This document shows positions 36,984 through 49,279 of a stretch of DNA of 64,000 nt, piece by piece. Position numbers and translations under genes: made by a program. Source of the stretch: Arthrinium phaeospermum (lineage: Eukaryota; Ascomycota; Sordariomycetes; Amphisphaeriales; Apiosporaceae); the NCBI GenBank assembly GCA_006503535.1, contig QYRS01000001.1, positions 3,100,001-3,164,000 on the forward strand. Direction: 5' to 3'. Positions within the stretch are counted from its first letter, which is position 1. Each line of letters begins with the position of its first letter. The notes below the pieces were generated by a model. The model was not told the origin of the DNA, did not search any database, and was given only the letters and a program-made list of their open reading frames with translations.

Positions 36984-37593
36984 AGCAAATGAGAGATTCT
37001 TTCTCAGATTAGGCATTAAGGCTAGATTAAAGCAGCAATGAACAGAGTCAATAGACATGATGCACATCCCCTCCAATCCGCTTACACCTACCTACCTTTA
37101 GATTGATGCCAGCTTACTCATTTGCTTTTCTTTGGGTTCCTACCAAGCCTCCCAGGCAGAAACGGAAGGGTCACTCATTTAGGTAGCAGAACCAAAGATC
37201 ACTGTCATCTTCATACGGACAGGTCGAATGATGGGCATAGTCATGATATTGGTCCTAAGGTACGTGAAGATTCCAAGATAAGAGTTCACTTAATCTGTGG
37301 TAGCCAATAGATACTGGTCTACTTAGTTACTAGGGTAATTGGTAATGATGATCGATGAAATAGCTGGCATGAATTGGTAGAATCCGACTTCAGCAACCGC
37401 AACGAGGTCAGGTTGCCTAGGACGCCACTAAGTGTGGCGTAGCGCCCCCAGATTGTGGCGGATGGCCCTCAATGATCCGGCTTGACAAGAAGCTCGGGCC
37501 CTCCAAAATTATTGGAAACATTCTTTGGGAATTGGGATATCAGCACGAGAGGACGTTCTTCAACCGCCTTACCCAGACGACCAACGACACACG
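36984..37593. other. Intergenic region upstream of mitochondrial uL15
   Basis: No gene recognised. The frame starting at 37472 runs into the uL15m reading region in another phase and is a shadow. The promoter lies here without an assignable motif. Confidence 0.45.
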
Positions 37594-38563
37594 ATGCCTC
37601 CTCGGATACCGGCGCGCTTGGCCGCGCAATGCTGCCGGACGCCCTTCGAATCCAGCAATGTCAACTCCCTCAGCGGCCTCTTCAATGGCTTGGCGATCCA
37701 GACCCGTAATGCCTCGATTCTGTCCGATCTGCGGGACAACAGGGACGCCTACAACAAGCGCATTCGAGTCGGTCGCGGTCCTTCCGCTGGAAAGGGCAAG
37801 ACGTCTGGTCGTGGTCACAAGGGTCAAAAGCAGCACGGAAAGGTCAATGCATGGTTCCAGGGTGGTCAGACGCCTCTGATCCGCCAGAAGGGACAGCTGG
37901 GCTTTGAGAATCTGTAGGTCACGCTATTCTCGCGACACACTGTACCGAACGCATGGGAACTTGTTTCGCTGATCGTTATGTAGTCGGGCACCCATTATGT
38001 CCGAAGTCAACCTCGACAAGCTGCAAGACTGGATAGACGCCGGTCGCATCGACCCCACCCAACAAATCACCCCCAAAGAGCTCATCCAATCGAACCTGAT
38101 CGGCTCGATCAAGGACGGCATCAAGCTTCTTGGTCGCGGCGCCGAGGTGCTGAAGCAGCCCATCGACATTATCGTGTCGCGAGCGTCGGCCTCAGCCATT
38201 GACGCTGTCGAGAAGGCCGGCGGCAAGATCGTCACGAGATACTACACAAAGCAATCCATCAAGCGCCTCGTGCAGGGCAAGAGTGTGAACACAGACCTGC
38301 CGTTGCCGTACGGCGCCGAGCACGTGCAGCCCGTGCTGGAGCAGGTGCGCAAGGCCGGATTCTTCTACCGACTGCCCGACCCGACGAGCCGATGGGACGT
38401 CGAGTACTACCGTGACCCCGCACACCGAGGCTACCTGAGCCACCAGCTGCAGCCCGGCGAGTCGCCCAGTTTGTTCTTCAGGGTGCCGCCGAGCAAGCTC
38501 AAGAAGAAGGTCAAGAAGACGGTCGAGAAGAGGGAGGACACGAAGCTCTGGGAGAAGCTATGA
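37594..38563 (+). CDS. MRPL10: Mitochondrial large-subunit ribosomal protein uL15m, intact
   Basis: Protein of the mitochondrial ribosome large subunit (bacterial L15 homologue; yeast Mrpl10). Exons 37594-37913 and 37984-38563 join to 299 codons plus stop, with a 70-nt intron (GTAGGT donor, TAG acceptor). The N-terminus, [20 protein letters not shown], is Arg-rich and lacks acids, as a mitochondrial presequence should. The diagnostic glycine-rich segment is [20 protein letters not shown]. Further text: GWFQGGQ-like [40 protein letters not shown] and [19 protein letters not shown] Lys-rich tail ends the protein. No frame errors. The upstream ATG at 37525 would add a non-mitochondrial-looking extension, so 37594 is preferred. 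Confidence 0.95.
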
Positions 38564-39122
38564 GCTGTATGCTTTGGGCGCACTGTACAATACATGTATA
38601 TACGGAAATGTCAATCAAGACATCTCCCTGTGTATCAGAATCAAGAACATATCCCGTATCGGATTGTATCGATTTATGATGGTGCACACCTCGTCCCCAG
38701 ATTCTTATGCCCGTTGAAATGCTCATTGGAAGCAGCCAAGGAGCTGGAGAAACCCCCACTAACATAGCAGATACAACTTGGAGTTCCCAAAGAGACTCTA
38801 GAATCTTGGGCTTTTCTATCAGGGTTCCCGGGTATGGCCGGGACAAGGCTTATGAAGTTGACATGGCAAATTTCAGAAGCTCCACTAGTGACATCGGTCA
38901 CGTCACAAACAGGGAAACTCGGTTTGCATCTGCAGTGTTACCTTCTAGTACAGCTTCCCCCCATCCATCGTCCTCCTTCTCGAAAAGCAATCCTTAATCG
39001 TACCACTGCCTTGATTCAAAGTGCCGACATCAAATCAATACTGGTCTTAACTAATTTGACCCCACTTACGGCATTTTCTTGGCTATCTCACGAGCCCATC
39101 GCACGAATAACATAACGTTAAT
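38564..39122. other. Intergenic region, no gene recognised
   Basis: Between two genes transcribed in the same direction. Short overlapping frames only. Nothing further is seen. Confidence 0.5.
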
Positions 39123-39703
39123 ATGGCTTCCTCCACTTCCGCGCATTCCGGCATCTTCCCGCCCGAGGAGATCCGGGCCGTCCTCGCCGAAGTGACAGAC
39201 CTGCTCAAGTCGCGCGGCGAGTCCGTCGCCGTCGCCGAGACCGCAGCCGGCGGCCTGATCTCGGCGTCGCTCATCTCGGCGCCGGGCGCCTCGAGCTACT
39301 ACCGCGGCGGCCTGACGCTGTACACGCTGGCGTCGCGGCTGCGGTACGCGGGCTGGACCCGCGACAGCCTCAAGTCGTACGCGGGGCCCACGCCCGACAT
39401 CGTGGCGGGGCTGGCGCGCCACGTCCGCGCCGACCTGGGGGAGGGCGAGGACGACGAGCAGAAGCTCAAGGGACCGACATCACGTACTGCCTCGCCGAGA
39501 GCGGCACGGCCGGGCCCACGGGCGGGGAGACGCGGAATCGGACGCCGGGGTATGTGGCGTTGGCGGTCGAGTGCGATAAGGGCTGCTTTACGCGCGAGGT
39601 CGAGACGGGGCTGGGGAATGATCGGGAGGCGAATATGGTGCGGTTTGCGGTGGAGGGGTTGAAGTTTCTGAAGGATGTGATTCAGGGGGACGCCAAGCTG
39701 TGA
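39123..39703 (+). CDS. CinA C-terminal domain protein (nicotinamide-nucleotide amidase-like; one frame slip)
   Basis: Stand-alone CinA/PncC domain. In bacteria this fold deamidates nicotinamide mononucleotide; the role of the fungal single-domain form is less clear. The start at 39123 gives MASSTSAHSGIFPPEEIRAV. The hallmark region is ESVAVAETAAGGLISASLIS followed by PGASSYYRGGLTLYTLASR. One base is missing near 39470, after which the frame gives ITYCLAESGTAGPTGG, then RTPGYVALAVECDKGCF, and ends FLKDVIQGDAKL with TGA at 39701-39703. The total of about 193 residues is normal. No intron is visible. Such genes are found across ascomycetes, so recent transfer is not implied. Confidence 0.88.
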
Positions 39704-40324
39704 ATACCGGTAGTATTGGTCGGTGGATGAAAGTAACTGGGTTCTGCGTATGGCATAATACGAACTACTATCTATTGCTTTTGAAGAATCCTACCTACGC
39801 CCCTTACACGCCAGAAACGGTAGCATCCAGGCTGAGTGTACTCACATGTTTCGTACAGTTGATCTGTTTGATGACGCCCAATAGCTCCACCAATATCGCA
39901 GGGACTCGATACCAAAGAACTTGATAGCTACACGATGTATCTCTAGCGCAGAATAGCCGGTCCCGAAGATCCTGCCGAGAAGGACGCGCCACTTACACGC
40001 CAGAAACGACTTTCCTTCCCGGAACTTCGGACCAATTCGCAGGGGGAGAATGTTAGCATCAGTAGCCATATCACGATGCTGATTGCGATAATCATTGCTG
40101 GATTTAGCACCCTATCATTCCTATTGGCTCGTTGTTAGTTCTGCGTTTGCTGCGCCTCTACACCACTGCTGGCTCTCGACGCAAGGGAGCCGGAGCATCG
40201 GATCCCCCACCACCCCAGATCCCTTTTCTCCGCGAGCAGAAACCTGCAAAGTTTTGCCTCATCAATCACTTCATTACAGTCACATACAGGTCGCCTCTTT
40301 TTCTCTTTTTAACATTTTGGCAAG
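39704..40324. other. Intergenic region upstream of the carboxylesterase
   Basis: No gene recognised. The last 100 bp are pyrimidine-rich with CATTACAGTCACATA, compatible with a promoter/leader. Two short similar words (TTACACGCCAGAAACG at about 39805 and 39992) repeat here, which may be a small local duplication. Confidence 0.45.
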
Positions 40325-40759
40325 ATGAAGGGAGCTCTTCGCTGTGCAACAGCACTCTGGGCCCTGGCCTCTTGTACCATCGCAGCGCCCAGCGACATCG
40401 TCGTCACAGTGGGCGACCTAGGAGTCCAATATCGCGGCCTAGTCAGAGAGGGGGTCGAAGAGTTCAATAGCATCAAATTCGCCGAGGATACGTCAGGGCC
40501 CCGGCGGTTCGCGCCCCCAGAACCCTACGTACCACCCAGAAGCAGCGAAGTTGACGCCACTGCTCCCGCCCCGGCATGCCCTCAGATCCGGGATCCTCTC
40601 CCGCCCTTCTTCGGCGCGACCCCGGACCAGAGCGAGGATTGCCTCTACCTTCGTATCACCCGCCCTGAGGGGACAAAGCCGGATGATCAGCTACCTGTGG
40701 TCGTCCATGTCATGGGCGGAGGCGTAATCAAAGGCCATTCGCAAGAAGCCATGTACGAC
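40325..40759 (+). CDS. Carboxylesterase type B, 5' part, interrupted by a transposable element
   Basis: N-terminal 145 residues of a secreted esterase/lipase. A signal peptide opens the protein (MKGALRCATALWALASCTIA). Family text follows: GDLGVQYRGLVREGVEEFNS, DQSEDCLYLRITRPEG and PVVVHVMGGGVIKGHSQEAM. MGGG is the oxyanion-hole loop, and SEDCLYL contains the conserved Cys. Coding ends exactly with the 9-bp target duplication at 40751-40759; reading on into the element gives a stop at 40814-40816, so this copy should make a truncated product of 163 residues lacking the catalytic Ser and His. There are no frame errors up to the junction. Confidence 0.93.
40751..40759. repeat. Target-site duplication, left copy
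   Basis: ATGTACGAC, in frame with the esterase (Met-Tyr-Asp). It is repeated exactly at 49271-49279 at the other end of the AT-rich element. Bases on either side of the two copies differ, so nine is the exact shared length. Confidence 0.92.
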
Positions 40760-40797
40760 TATAGTTCGGCTATGGGTACCCACGGAAAATGCCAAGA
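40760..40797 (+). repeat. Left terminal inverted repeat
   Basis: Begins TATAGTTCGGCTATGGGTAC and pairs with the complement of 49234-49270. Mismatches are partly C/T and A/G type, as RIP would leave. Confidence 0.75.
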
Positions 40798-43700
40798 CTA
40801 CCCATTGCACCCATAAATAAATATAGGTGCTTGGCGGTACCTATAGGTTACCCATAAGTAAATTATTAAACCTATAAATAACCTATAAATAAATAAAAAA
40901 TATTAAACTACTTATAAATTATTTATAGGTTTATTTTAAATATAAAAAAAAAATAATTAAAAAATAATTAAAGTTAAAAATATAAAGCGTTTATTATTTA
41001 ACTTAATTTATTCGCTTTTATAAAAATAAATATTAATATTACAATAAAAATAATATTTAATATAAATACTTTAAAATATAACGCGGTTTATAATATACGG
41101 CCGAAATTTAATAAAAACGCTTATAATTTTTATATTTTTTTTGACGGGCGGCTATTAAAGCTAGCGTTTTTAAAAATAGTTTTAACCTTTTTATTGTTAA
41201 TTACCTCCTATTTTTATTTCGTTAATTCTTTACAAATAAAAATGAGACGGAAATAAATGTTAATATTATTAATTATATTTTAACGTTATTTATTAAATTA
41301 ATTATAAATTTAATTATAAAAAAAAGTAAAAAATAATAAAAATAATTGCCGAATAAATTATATATTTTTATTTAAATAATAATATATTTAATATATATAA
41401 TTAAAAAATTTATAATTAATAAATATTAATAAATTATTTTATAATTATTTTATATAATATAAAATTTATTGACGAAGTAATCGTAAAATATAACCTTTAT
41501 AACTTTACGTATAGCCTTAATTACGAACTGTTACTATCTTATTTCTCCGTATAACGTTTTATTATTAACCTTTCGAATAAACCGTAAAAAAAGTACGAAA
41601 GGAATATATAACGTTATAATTTTTTATTAAACTTTAATCTTTTTTAAAGTAAAAGTTATAATTAATATTAATATATTATAATATAATAAAATAATTATAA
41701 AATAATTTAACGTATTTCTTAATTAATAACGACGAATCTTTTTTAATATAAAAAAAAACTAAATTTAAAACTTTTTAATAATAGCCTTAACTTTCAACTT
41801 TAACTTCGAATTAACTATACTAAATATTATATAATATAAAATAAAAATAAAAAGATTAAAGAAATCCCGATTAAAGCCGTTATCGTAAAATAAAAAATTA
41901 AAATAAAAAAATAAATCGATATACTTGTCGTTTTAATTCTATAAATAAAAAATTAATAATTAAAATAATATTAAAATAATCAATTTACTTAATATTTAAA
42001 ACCGTCGTTATTATTATTAATAAATATATTCTTATTTATTAATATAATACATATAAAACGTTTAAAATCGATAATAATTTAATCCTTTAATAATCCATTA
42101 ATTAATAATTAAAATAATATTAAAATAATTCACACTTACCTCGTATACTAAATTATTATCGTTATCGTTAAAAGAATTATTATTAATATCGTTAAAAAAT
42201 TTTAAATTTTAAAGAAGAAGAGGTACTAATAGTTCGTGGTTACGTATAAGTAAAAGTTATAATAATAAGAATCCCCGGCGTAACGCCGTATTAAAAACGT
42301 TAACGTTATTATAATATATCCCGGCTAATTACTGCTTAAAAGATATAATTAATTAAGTTTAAAAAATATTAATAATTATTTTATTATTATTTTATTTATA
42401 TTAACTTACGTTAAATAAATTAACTATTATATAAAAATAATAGCTTAAATTAAAATTTATAATAAATTAAAAAAAAAAATAAATTTAATATTATAAAAAT
42501 TAAAAATAAAATTATTAATATAAAAATTAATTTATAAATTCGCCCGATAAAAAATAATATTTATTAATAAAATAAAGTTTATAAATTTTTTTAATAAAAA
42601 ATAAAAAATATTATTTTTTAATAAATTATTAATAATATAAATATTATATTTAATAATTATTTTAATATTATTTTAAATTATATTTATTTAAGCCGTTTAA
42701 TTTATAAAAATAAAAATAAAATAACGTTTTAACTTAAAATAATTATAATATATCGCCGTTAATCCTTTTAAAAATTAACATATTATAATAAATAAAAAGC
42801 TTAATTAAAACCTATTATTTATATTATTTATAAAATTACTCCTTAAATTAAGTTTATATACCCGTAATTAGCCTTAAATACCGGCTCGTTAACGTAAATA
42901 TTAACCGTTATAATCCTATATACCTATATTATAATATTAAAATAATAATAAGTTTATTATTATATTATAATTATATATAATAATAATATATTTAGATAAA
43001 GTTTAAGATATATAACGAAGCTATTTAAATAATTTAATATTTTAATTTTATTTTTAATCGAATCTAAAGATAATTTTAAAATATTATATAATTTGTTAAA
43101 TAATTAATTATTATTAATTATTAATAAATTAATATTAAAAAACGTAATATATAATTTAAAAAGTTTAAAGTAATTCCGCCCGTCGTTTTTTAAATTATTT
43201 ATAAATTATACTATTATTATTATTATATATAATATCTTCATCTAATCCGATTAATAATAATTATATAAAAAATAAGATTATTAAATTATAATTAAAAGTA
43301 TTTAACTTAATTTAACTACGATTAAAATATTAAATTAAGCGTATTAAACTCTAAATTTACTTAATTAAAATAAATAAATATTAAATACATAATATATTTA
43401 TTATAAATTTAATTAAAGCTGCTAACTTTCGCAGTTATTAAAACGGCCTTAAAATATTTATAATAATTTATTAATATTAATACCTATAAAATAATTAAAA
43501 AATAATTATTTAAAAAAAAAGTAATTAAATATATATAAATTATATTAAATATAATTCTTAATAATATTAATTTAAAAAATATTAATAATTTAAAGCTATA
43601 AATATTATTTATTTAAATTGGTATATAATAATAATATTTCTAATAAATTCCCTCTTTATAAAATATTAAATGTTTCGATATTATTTATTAAATCCCATCG

Positions 43701-46700
43701 TTTCTAATATTATTTAAACGTCCGTTTTAAACATTCCACTACCTTATTATAAATATCGTTATTCGTTTCCTCGCAATATAAATATATATTATCCTAAGAA
43801 ATAATCCTTAAAATTAATTAATATTTTTAATATCGAAAGATATAATAAAGTTAATAAAAAAATTAAATCCTTATAATTTTTTTATAATTTATTAATATAT
43901 TTTAAAACTTTATTAATAATATTCTATATACCTTTATATAATTACCGTAACTATATTAAAAAAGTAAATTACATAAAAATAAAATTAATAGTATAAATAC
44001 AACCATTTACGTATTATCCTCTTTTTAATTAAATATTATATTTTAATATTAATTTCGAATATATTTAAAACATTTTATTAAATATTTTAAAAATATCTTA
44101 TACCTATTTATTATATATAAAAAATTATTATATTAAAATATATTAAAATTATTAATTAATTAAATAAAATATTTCGATATATTAATAATTAATCGAACAA
44201 ATTACTATAAATTAAATAATAATATATATCCTTTCTTTTATAATATAAAATTATTTATAAAAAAATCCTTAATTATAAGCTAAAATAAATTATAATAAAT
44301 AAAAAAGAATAACGTCGAATTCTATTTCCTTTAAATATTTCGAATTAATTAAAAAAGTTTTTAAATAAATAATAACTTAATATTAATTAAATTATATTAA
44401 ATATCTTTAAAATTAATTTAATACGTAAAACTATACTAAATCTACATAATTAAAAATCGAAACTAATAAAAAATATTAATATAATAATTATTTTATAATT
44501 ATTTTAAATAAAATTTATAAAATATATAATCTTATTAACCGGCGGATTTCTTAAATTAATATTTATACCTTATTTAAATAAACCCTTATAACTAATTATT
44601 AATTATATAATTTCGTTTTCACTATAAACCGTTAATTTAACGCTATATATTTTAAAAAAATCGCCGTATATACGCTATAAAATATAATATATAAATAAAT
44701 ACCATATATTACTATACTAAACCTTTTCGCCGTATAATAAATATAACTATATTTATATAACTTTAATATTAATACTTAAGCTATTATCAGCAATAAATAC
44801 CCTCTATCGCTTATTAAAACTAAACTCTTTAAACCTATTTAATATTATAACTATAATATTTTTTACTAATTTATCTAATATATATTAAATATCTACGAAT
44901 AAATAATATAGAATAAATATGCCGTTAATCCAATATATAATTACACCTTAAAAAATATAATATACGCCCGGGCTAAATTATATATCGATATTAATAAAAA
45001 TTTAACTATTTCGAAAAATACCATTTATAATACTCTTAATAATAGTATTAATATATATTTATAACGTCTTAATATATCTATAATATAATAACTTTATATA
45101 TAAAGTTCTTATTATATATAAATATTAAAAAATATTAATTTTAAAAACCGTTATAAACAAAATAATACAATACTTAAAAATTTATAAAAAATACTTTATT
45201 TAATCCTATAACCTTTATAATTAATATTTAATATTTTTAAAATAATTTAATATATAAAAATAATTATTTCATAATTATTTTATTATATATATTATAATTA
45301 TATCTAATAAATCGCCACTTTAAACACGGTTAAACTCCGTCCTTTTTTTAATATATAATATATTATTCTAATACTTTTTTATTACATTAATATCTTATTA
45401 TATAAAAAATAATGAATAAATAAGCTTAATACCGTATTTAATACACCTTAAATTAAATATACCGGTTTAAATTTTTACGACTTTAACGAAATTATTTTAT
45501 TTAATAAAAAACCGTTTAAAAATAGTTTTAAAAAGCTTTTTTATTAGTTTTTTAAAAGTTTTTAATAATTTTATTATTATATTAATTATATATTTAATAT
45601 ACTATTTAATATAATAGAATCATTTTTTCTAAATTAATTAATATCGCTTTTAATATTCAAAATAATCCTTATTATATTTACGGAATATATTAATATTTTT
45701 ATAAATACGAAGAATATACGTTGTAAAAAAGATAGTTTTATCGATTTAAACAGACTTAATATAAGATTTATTATAAATACGAATACTTTAGGGGTATTAT
45801 ACCTAAGTTTAAATAAATTAAGTTTATAATTAAAAATTTTATCGTTTTTAACTAGCTCGAAAAGTATAATATTTTTCTTATTAAAACTCGTAAAATTATC
45901 TTTAATTAATTAAATAACTATATAATTATTAATTTAATATTAACTTTAATTATTTATTATAAATAATAATAAAATATATAAAATAATATAAAAAAAAAAC
46001 GAAATAAATAAAATACGGGAATAAATAATATATATTTTTTTACGGTTAACTTTTCCCTTTTTTAAATTTCCCCTCTTTTTTATTTTTTTTTCCTTTCTTT
46101 ATTGTTATTATACTACCTTTTTTAAAATTTAATATATATACTAATTTCTTGTAGAATAGAAATTTAAAAAATACTTAAAACTAATATTAATAATAATTTA
46201 TTTACTTTAATTAAATTATTAATAATATTAAATTTAAATATAAATAATATAAAATAACCTTACTTCCTATTATAGTTTTATAATAATAATCGCTTTTAAT
46301 TAAATGAAATATTTATAAGTTATTTAAACTTAAAAATATAACGAATAAAATTCGAATTATTAAAAATAATTAAATTTAATATATAATAAATAAAATAAAA
46401 CGGTTTATTTATTTATTTAATTAAATATATTTATTTATTATTTTAAAATTATTTTATTTATTAATTAAAATAAAGAATATTTTATAAAAAATCCGCGTTT
46501 AACAAAAAAAAATTAATTTATTATTTCGAAAATTACTATTTTAACGGATCGTTTAAAAGATTACGTTTACTATCGGGTTACTAAACTATCGCTTTTAAGC
46601 GACGGTATTAAAAGCTTTATAAAAAATTATAAAAACGTTCTTAGTTATATTATTTAAAAATAATAACTTATATATTATTTATAATAAATAAATTATATTT

Positions 46701-49233
46701 TAAATATAAGATATATATTAATACGTTAAATATATAATATATAAAATATTACTATTTTTAAAAGTCGTTTTATAATAAAAAGGCAGTTTTTTATTAAAAA
46801 ATAAAGAAAAAATTAATTTATAAATAATAATTAAAAAAAAGAATTTATAAAACTTATAAATTATTATTTTCGGTAGTATTTAAGTATAAAGCGTACGACC
46901 TATTTTAAATTTAAAATTTTTTACTTTTAATAAATATATTATCCTTTATTTTATAAATAATTTTTTTTCGTTATATACTATTATTAGTTTAACTTATCCC
47001 CCTTTTAAATTTAATAAGAAATAATTATAAAATAATCTTTTAATACTATATTATTTATATTATTTTATAATAACGAACGTTTAAAAATGTAAAATTAAGT
47101 CGAAGCTTTTAATTAACGAGAATATAGTTAAAGCTCGTAATCGTAAGGCGAGCTTTCCGGTTTGAATTAAATAAATCGAGTAGGTTCGTACTAATTTTAA
47201 ATAATAAGTTAAGCGTAAATAGGTAAAATGGCTCGGAAATGTGCCGAATAATATTTTAAAAAATGCTCGAAATAAAGAGTTTAAAGATATCGTTAATGAA
47301 ATTAATAAAATATAATATATATTTAATTATTTTATAATTATTTTATTTTAATATATATTTAGTTGTAAAGCGAATAAATATTTAAATTAAATAAAAGCCG
47401 ATTAAAATAAGGCTTAAATTATATATAATTATATAAATTATAATAATAATAACGCCTAATAAAATATTAATACGGAATTCGGAAAATATTATGCCTAACT
47501 TAATAAACGCGATAAAAACGAAAAAATCGAAACTTTAATTAACTTTTTTAATAAAATTATACCCGATTTACTTATTACCTTAAATAAATTATTTCTTTTA
47601 TATCTTAAAAATAAAATTAAAAATATAAATAATTATTTTATTATTATTTTATATCTTATTAACACTTTTATAACGCTTTTTAATTTATTACGAAGATAAA
47701 TCTTTATTTAAACTCCCCGTATCTATAACACCGTAAAAAAAAAGAAATTCTTTAACCTTATAATAAATAATATAACCACGAAATTGTTTAAAATTCGCTA
47801 AGCTTACAACTTTAATAAAGTTAATTCTAATGTTAATAAATTAGAAAAAAATATTAAAAAGGAGTATTAATTTGAATTTTAATATTAATTATATAAAGTA
47901 ATTTCTAATTATTTTATTATTTTTCTTTTATTAATACCTTATAAATAATTAAATATAATATATATAGAATTAAAAAAAGTATTAAATTAATACCGCTTAC
48001 GACTTAATTAAGCGTTTACGACATATTAAGTACCGCCTTTCGTTCTATAAAAAGGTTATTTTTAACTTTATCCGCAATTATAATAACTTATTTAAAAAAA
48101 ATAAAGATGTTATTATAATAATTAATTATATAACGGCCTTATTCTTAATAAAGGATAATAAACGTTTATTTTATACCCTTTATTAATATCTTTTTAAAAT
48201 TATTAATCGTTAAAAAAAATACTACCTTTTATTATATTATTAATTTACGAAAACGTATAAGGCTTTATTTATTCATCGATTCTATTTAAACGACTTTATT
48301 AATTAAAAAAGTCGCTTGCGATATTTAATGATATACTTTAATATCTTTTATAATAAATATATATTAAATAAAATAATTTTAAAATAATTTATTAATTTTA
48401 TTTATAATTATAGATTAAAAATTATAGAGATATAGTTTTAAAGTAATATATATAGTTTAATTTGTATAATTAATTTTATTATTCCTTGTAAGCGAATAAG
48501 AGGTAATACTTATTAAAATATTATTACCTATTTTAATAAAGGGCGATATATTCGCGGTATCGAAGGTATATTCCTTTGTATATCTTTATTTTAAAGTTAT
48601 TTGAATTTAAAAACGAGATGTATAAGAGATTATAAGCTGGGGTATTTATAATAAAAAGTGTTTATAAAATAATTAAGTTAACTTAGTTAATATTAATTTT
48701 AATTAATTTAATTTTAATAAATAGAATTTCTATTTAAATATAAAGAAAGAAAGCTTTTTTATAAATAATAACTCTACGGTTTAATTCTTATTTAATAAAG
48801 TTTTTTATAAGGGTGTAATATTAGTTTTTAAGCCTTTAAAATTAAAGGTTACGCTTTACGAAACTAAGTAAGCTTTAAGTTTAGTCTATATTAATAGCGA
48901 TAAATTAAAGTATTAAGAGATTACCGAGTTAAATACTATTAAGGTATTTATTTATTACTTTTATTACGAGTAGGGTTTTTATATAAATAAATTATTATAC
49001 TTTTTATAATAAAGGTAGTTTATTTATATTTTATTAAAAAATAAAGAAAATTATAATTATTTTATAATTATTTTATTTATATATTTTATATAATATAAGT
49101 AACTTATAAATTTCCTATATAATTTTATTTTATCCGTAAATTATTTATAAATAGGTTTAATTTAATATAAGTTCTTATAAATTACTTAACTATTTAATAG
49201 GCAACTTACGGGTTACCTATAATCCGCGTAGGT

Positions 49234-49270
49234 TCTTAGCAAAACCCACGGGTACCCATAACCTAACCAT
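49234..49270 (-). repeat. Right terminal inverted repeat
   Basis: Its complement begins ATGGTTAGGTTATGGGTACC and aligns with the left end from 40761, sharing the GGGTACCC core and a TGC(C/T)AAGA word about 30 bp in. Confidence 0.75.
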
Positions 49271-49279
49271 ATGTACGAC
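49271..49279. repeat. Target-site duplication, right copy
   Basis: ATGTACGAC, identical to 40751-40759 and in the same reading phase of the esterase. Confidence 0.92.

Larger units (their letters stand above)
40760..49270. mobile_element. RIP-degenerated DNA transposon, Mutator-like candidate, 8,511 bp
   Basis: Very AT-rich block with no long open frame on either strand, bounded by a perfect 9-bp direct repeat. Ends form an imperfect terminal inverted repeat: the left end contains ATGGGTACCCACGG and the complemented right end ATGGGTACCCGTGG, with matches over about 37 bp and weaker similarity beyond (CCTATAGGTTACCCATAAG on the left against TATAGGTAACCCGTAAG on the complemented right). RIP is indicated by dinucleotides: in 41461-41580 I count 0 CpA, 2 TpG, 7 CpG and 21 TpA. 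A 9-bp duplication with long inverted repeats fits the Mutator-like (MULE) superfamily. No transposase domain can be recognised, so the superfamily is inference. A hAT (8 bp) or a nested composite is less likely. Confidence 0.85.

Noticed and set aside
2800..40324. Wholesale pseudogenisation of the left part
   Set aside because: The breaks are single or double base indels with perfect resumption of family text, including in an essential gene; there are no accumulated missense stops.
40760..49270. AT island as a centromere fragment or mitochondrial insertion
   Set aside because: An exact 9-bp duplication and inverted ends inside a gene show transposition; the sequence has no mitochondrial genes, and a centromere would not split an ORF cleanly.
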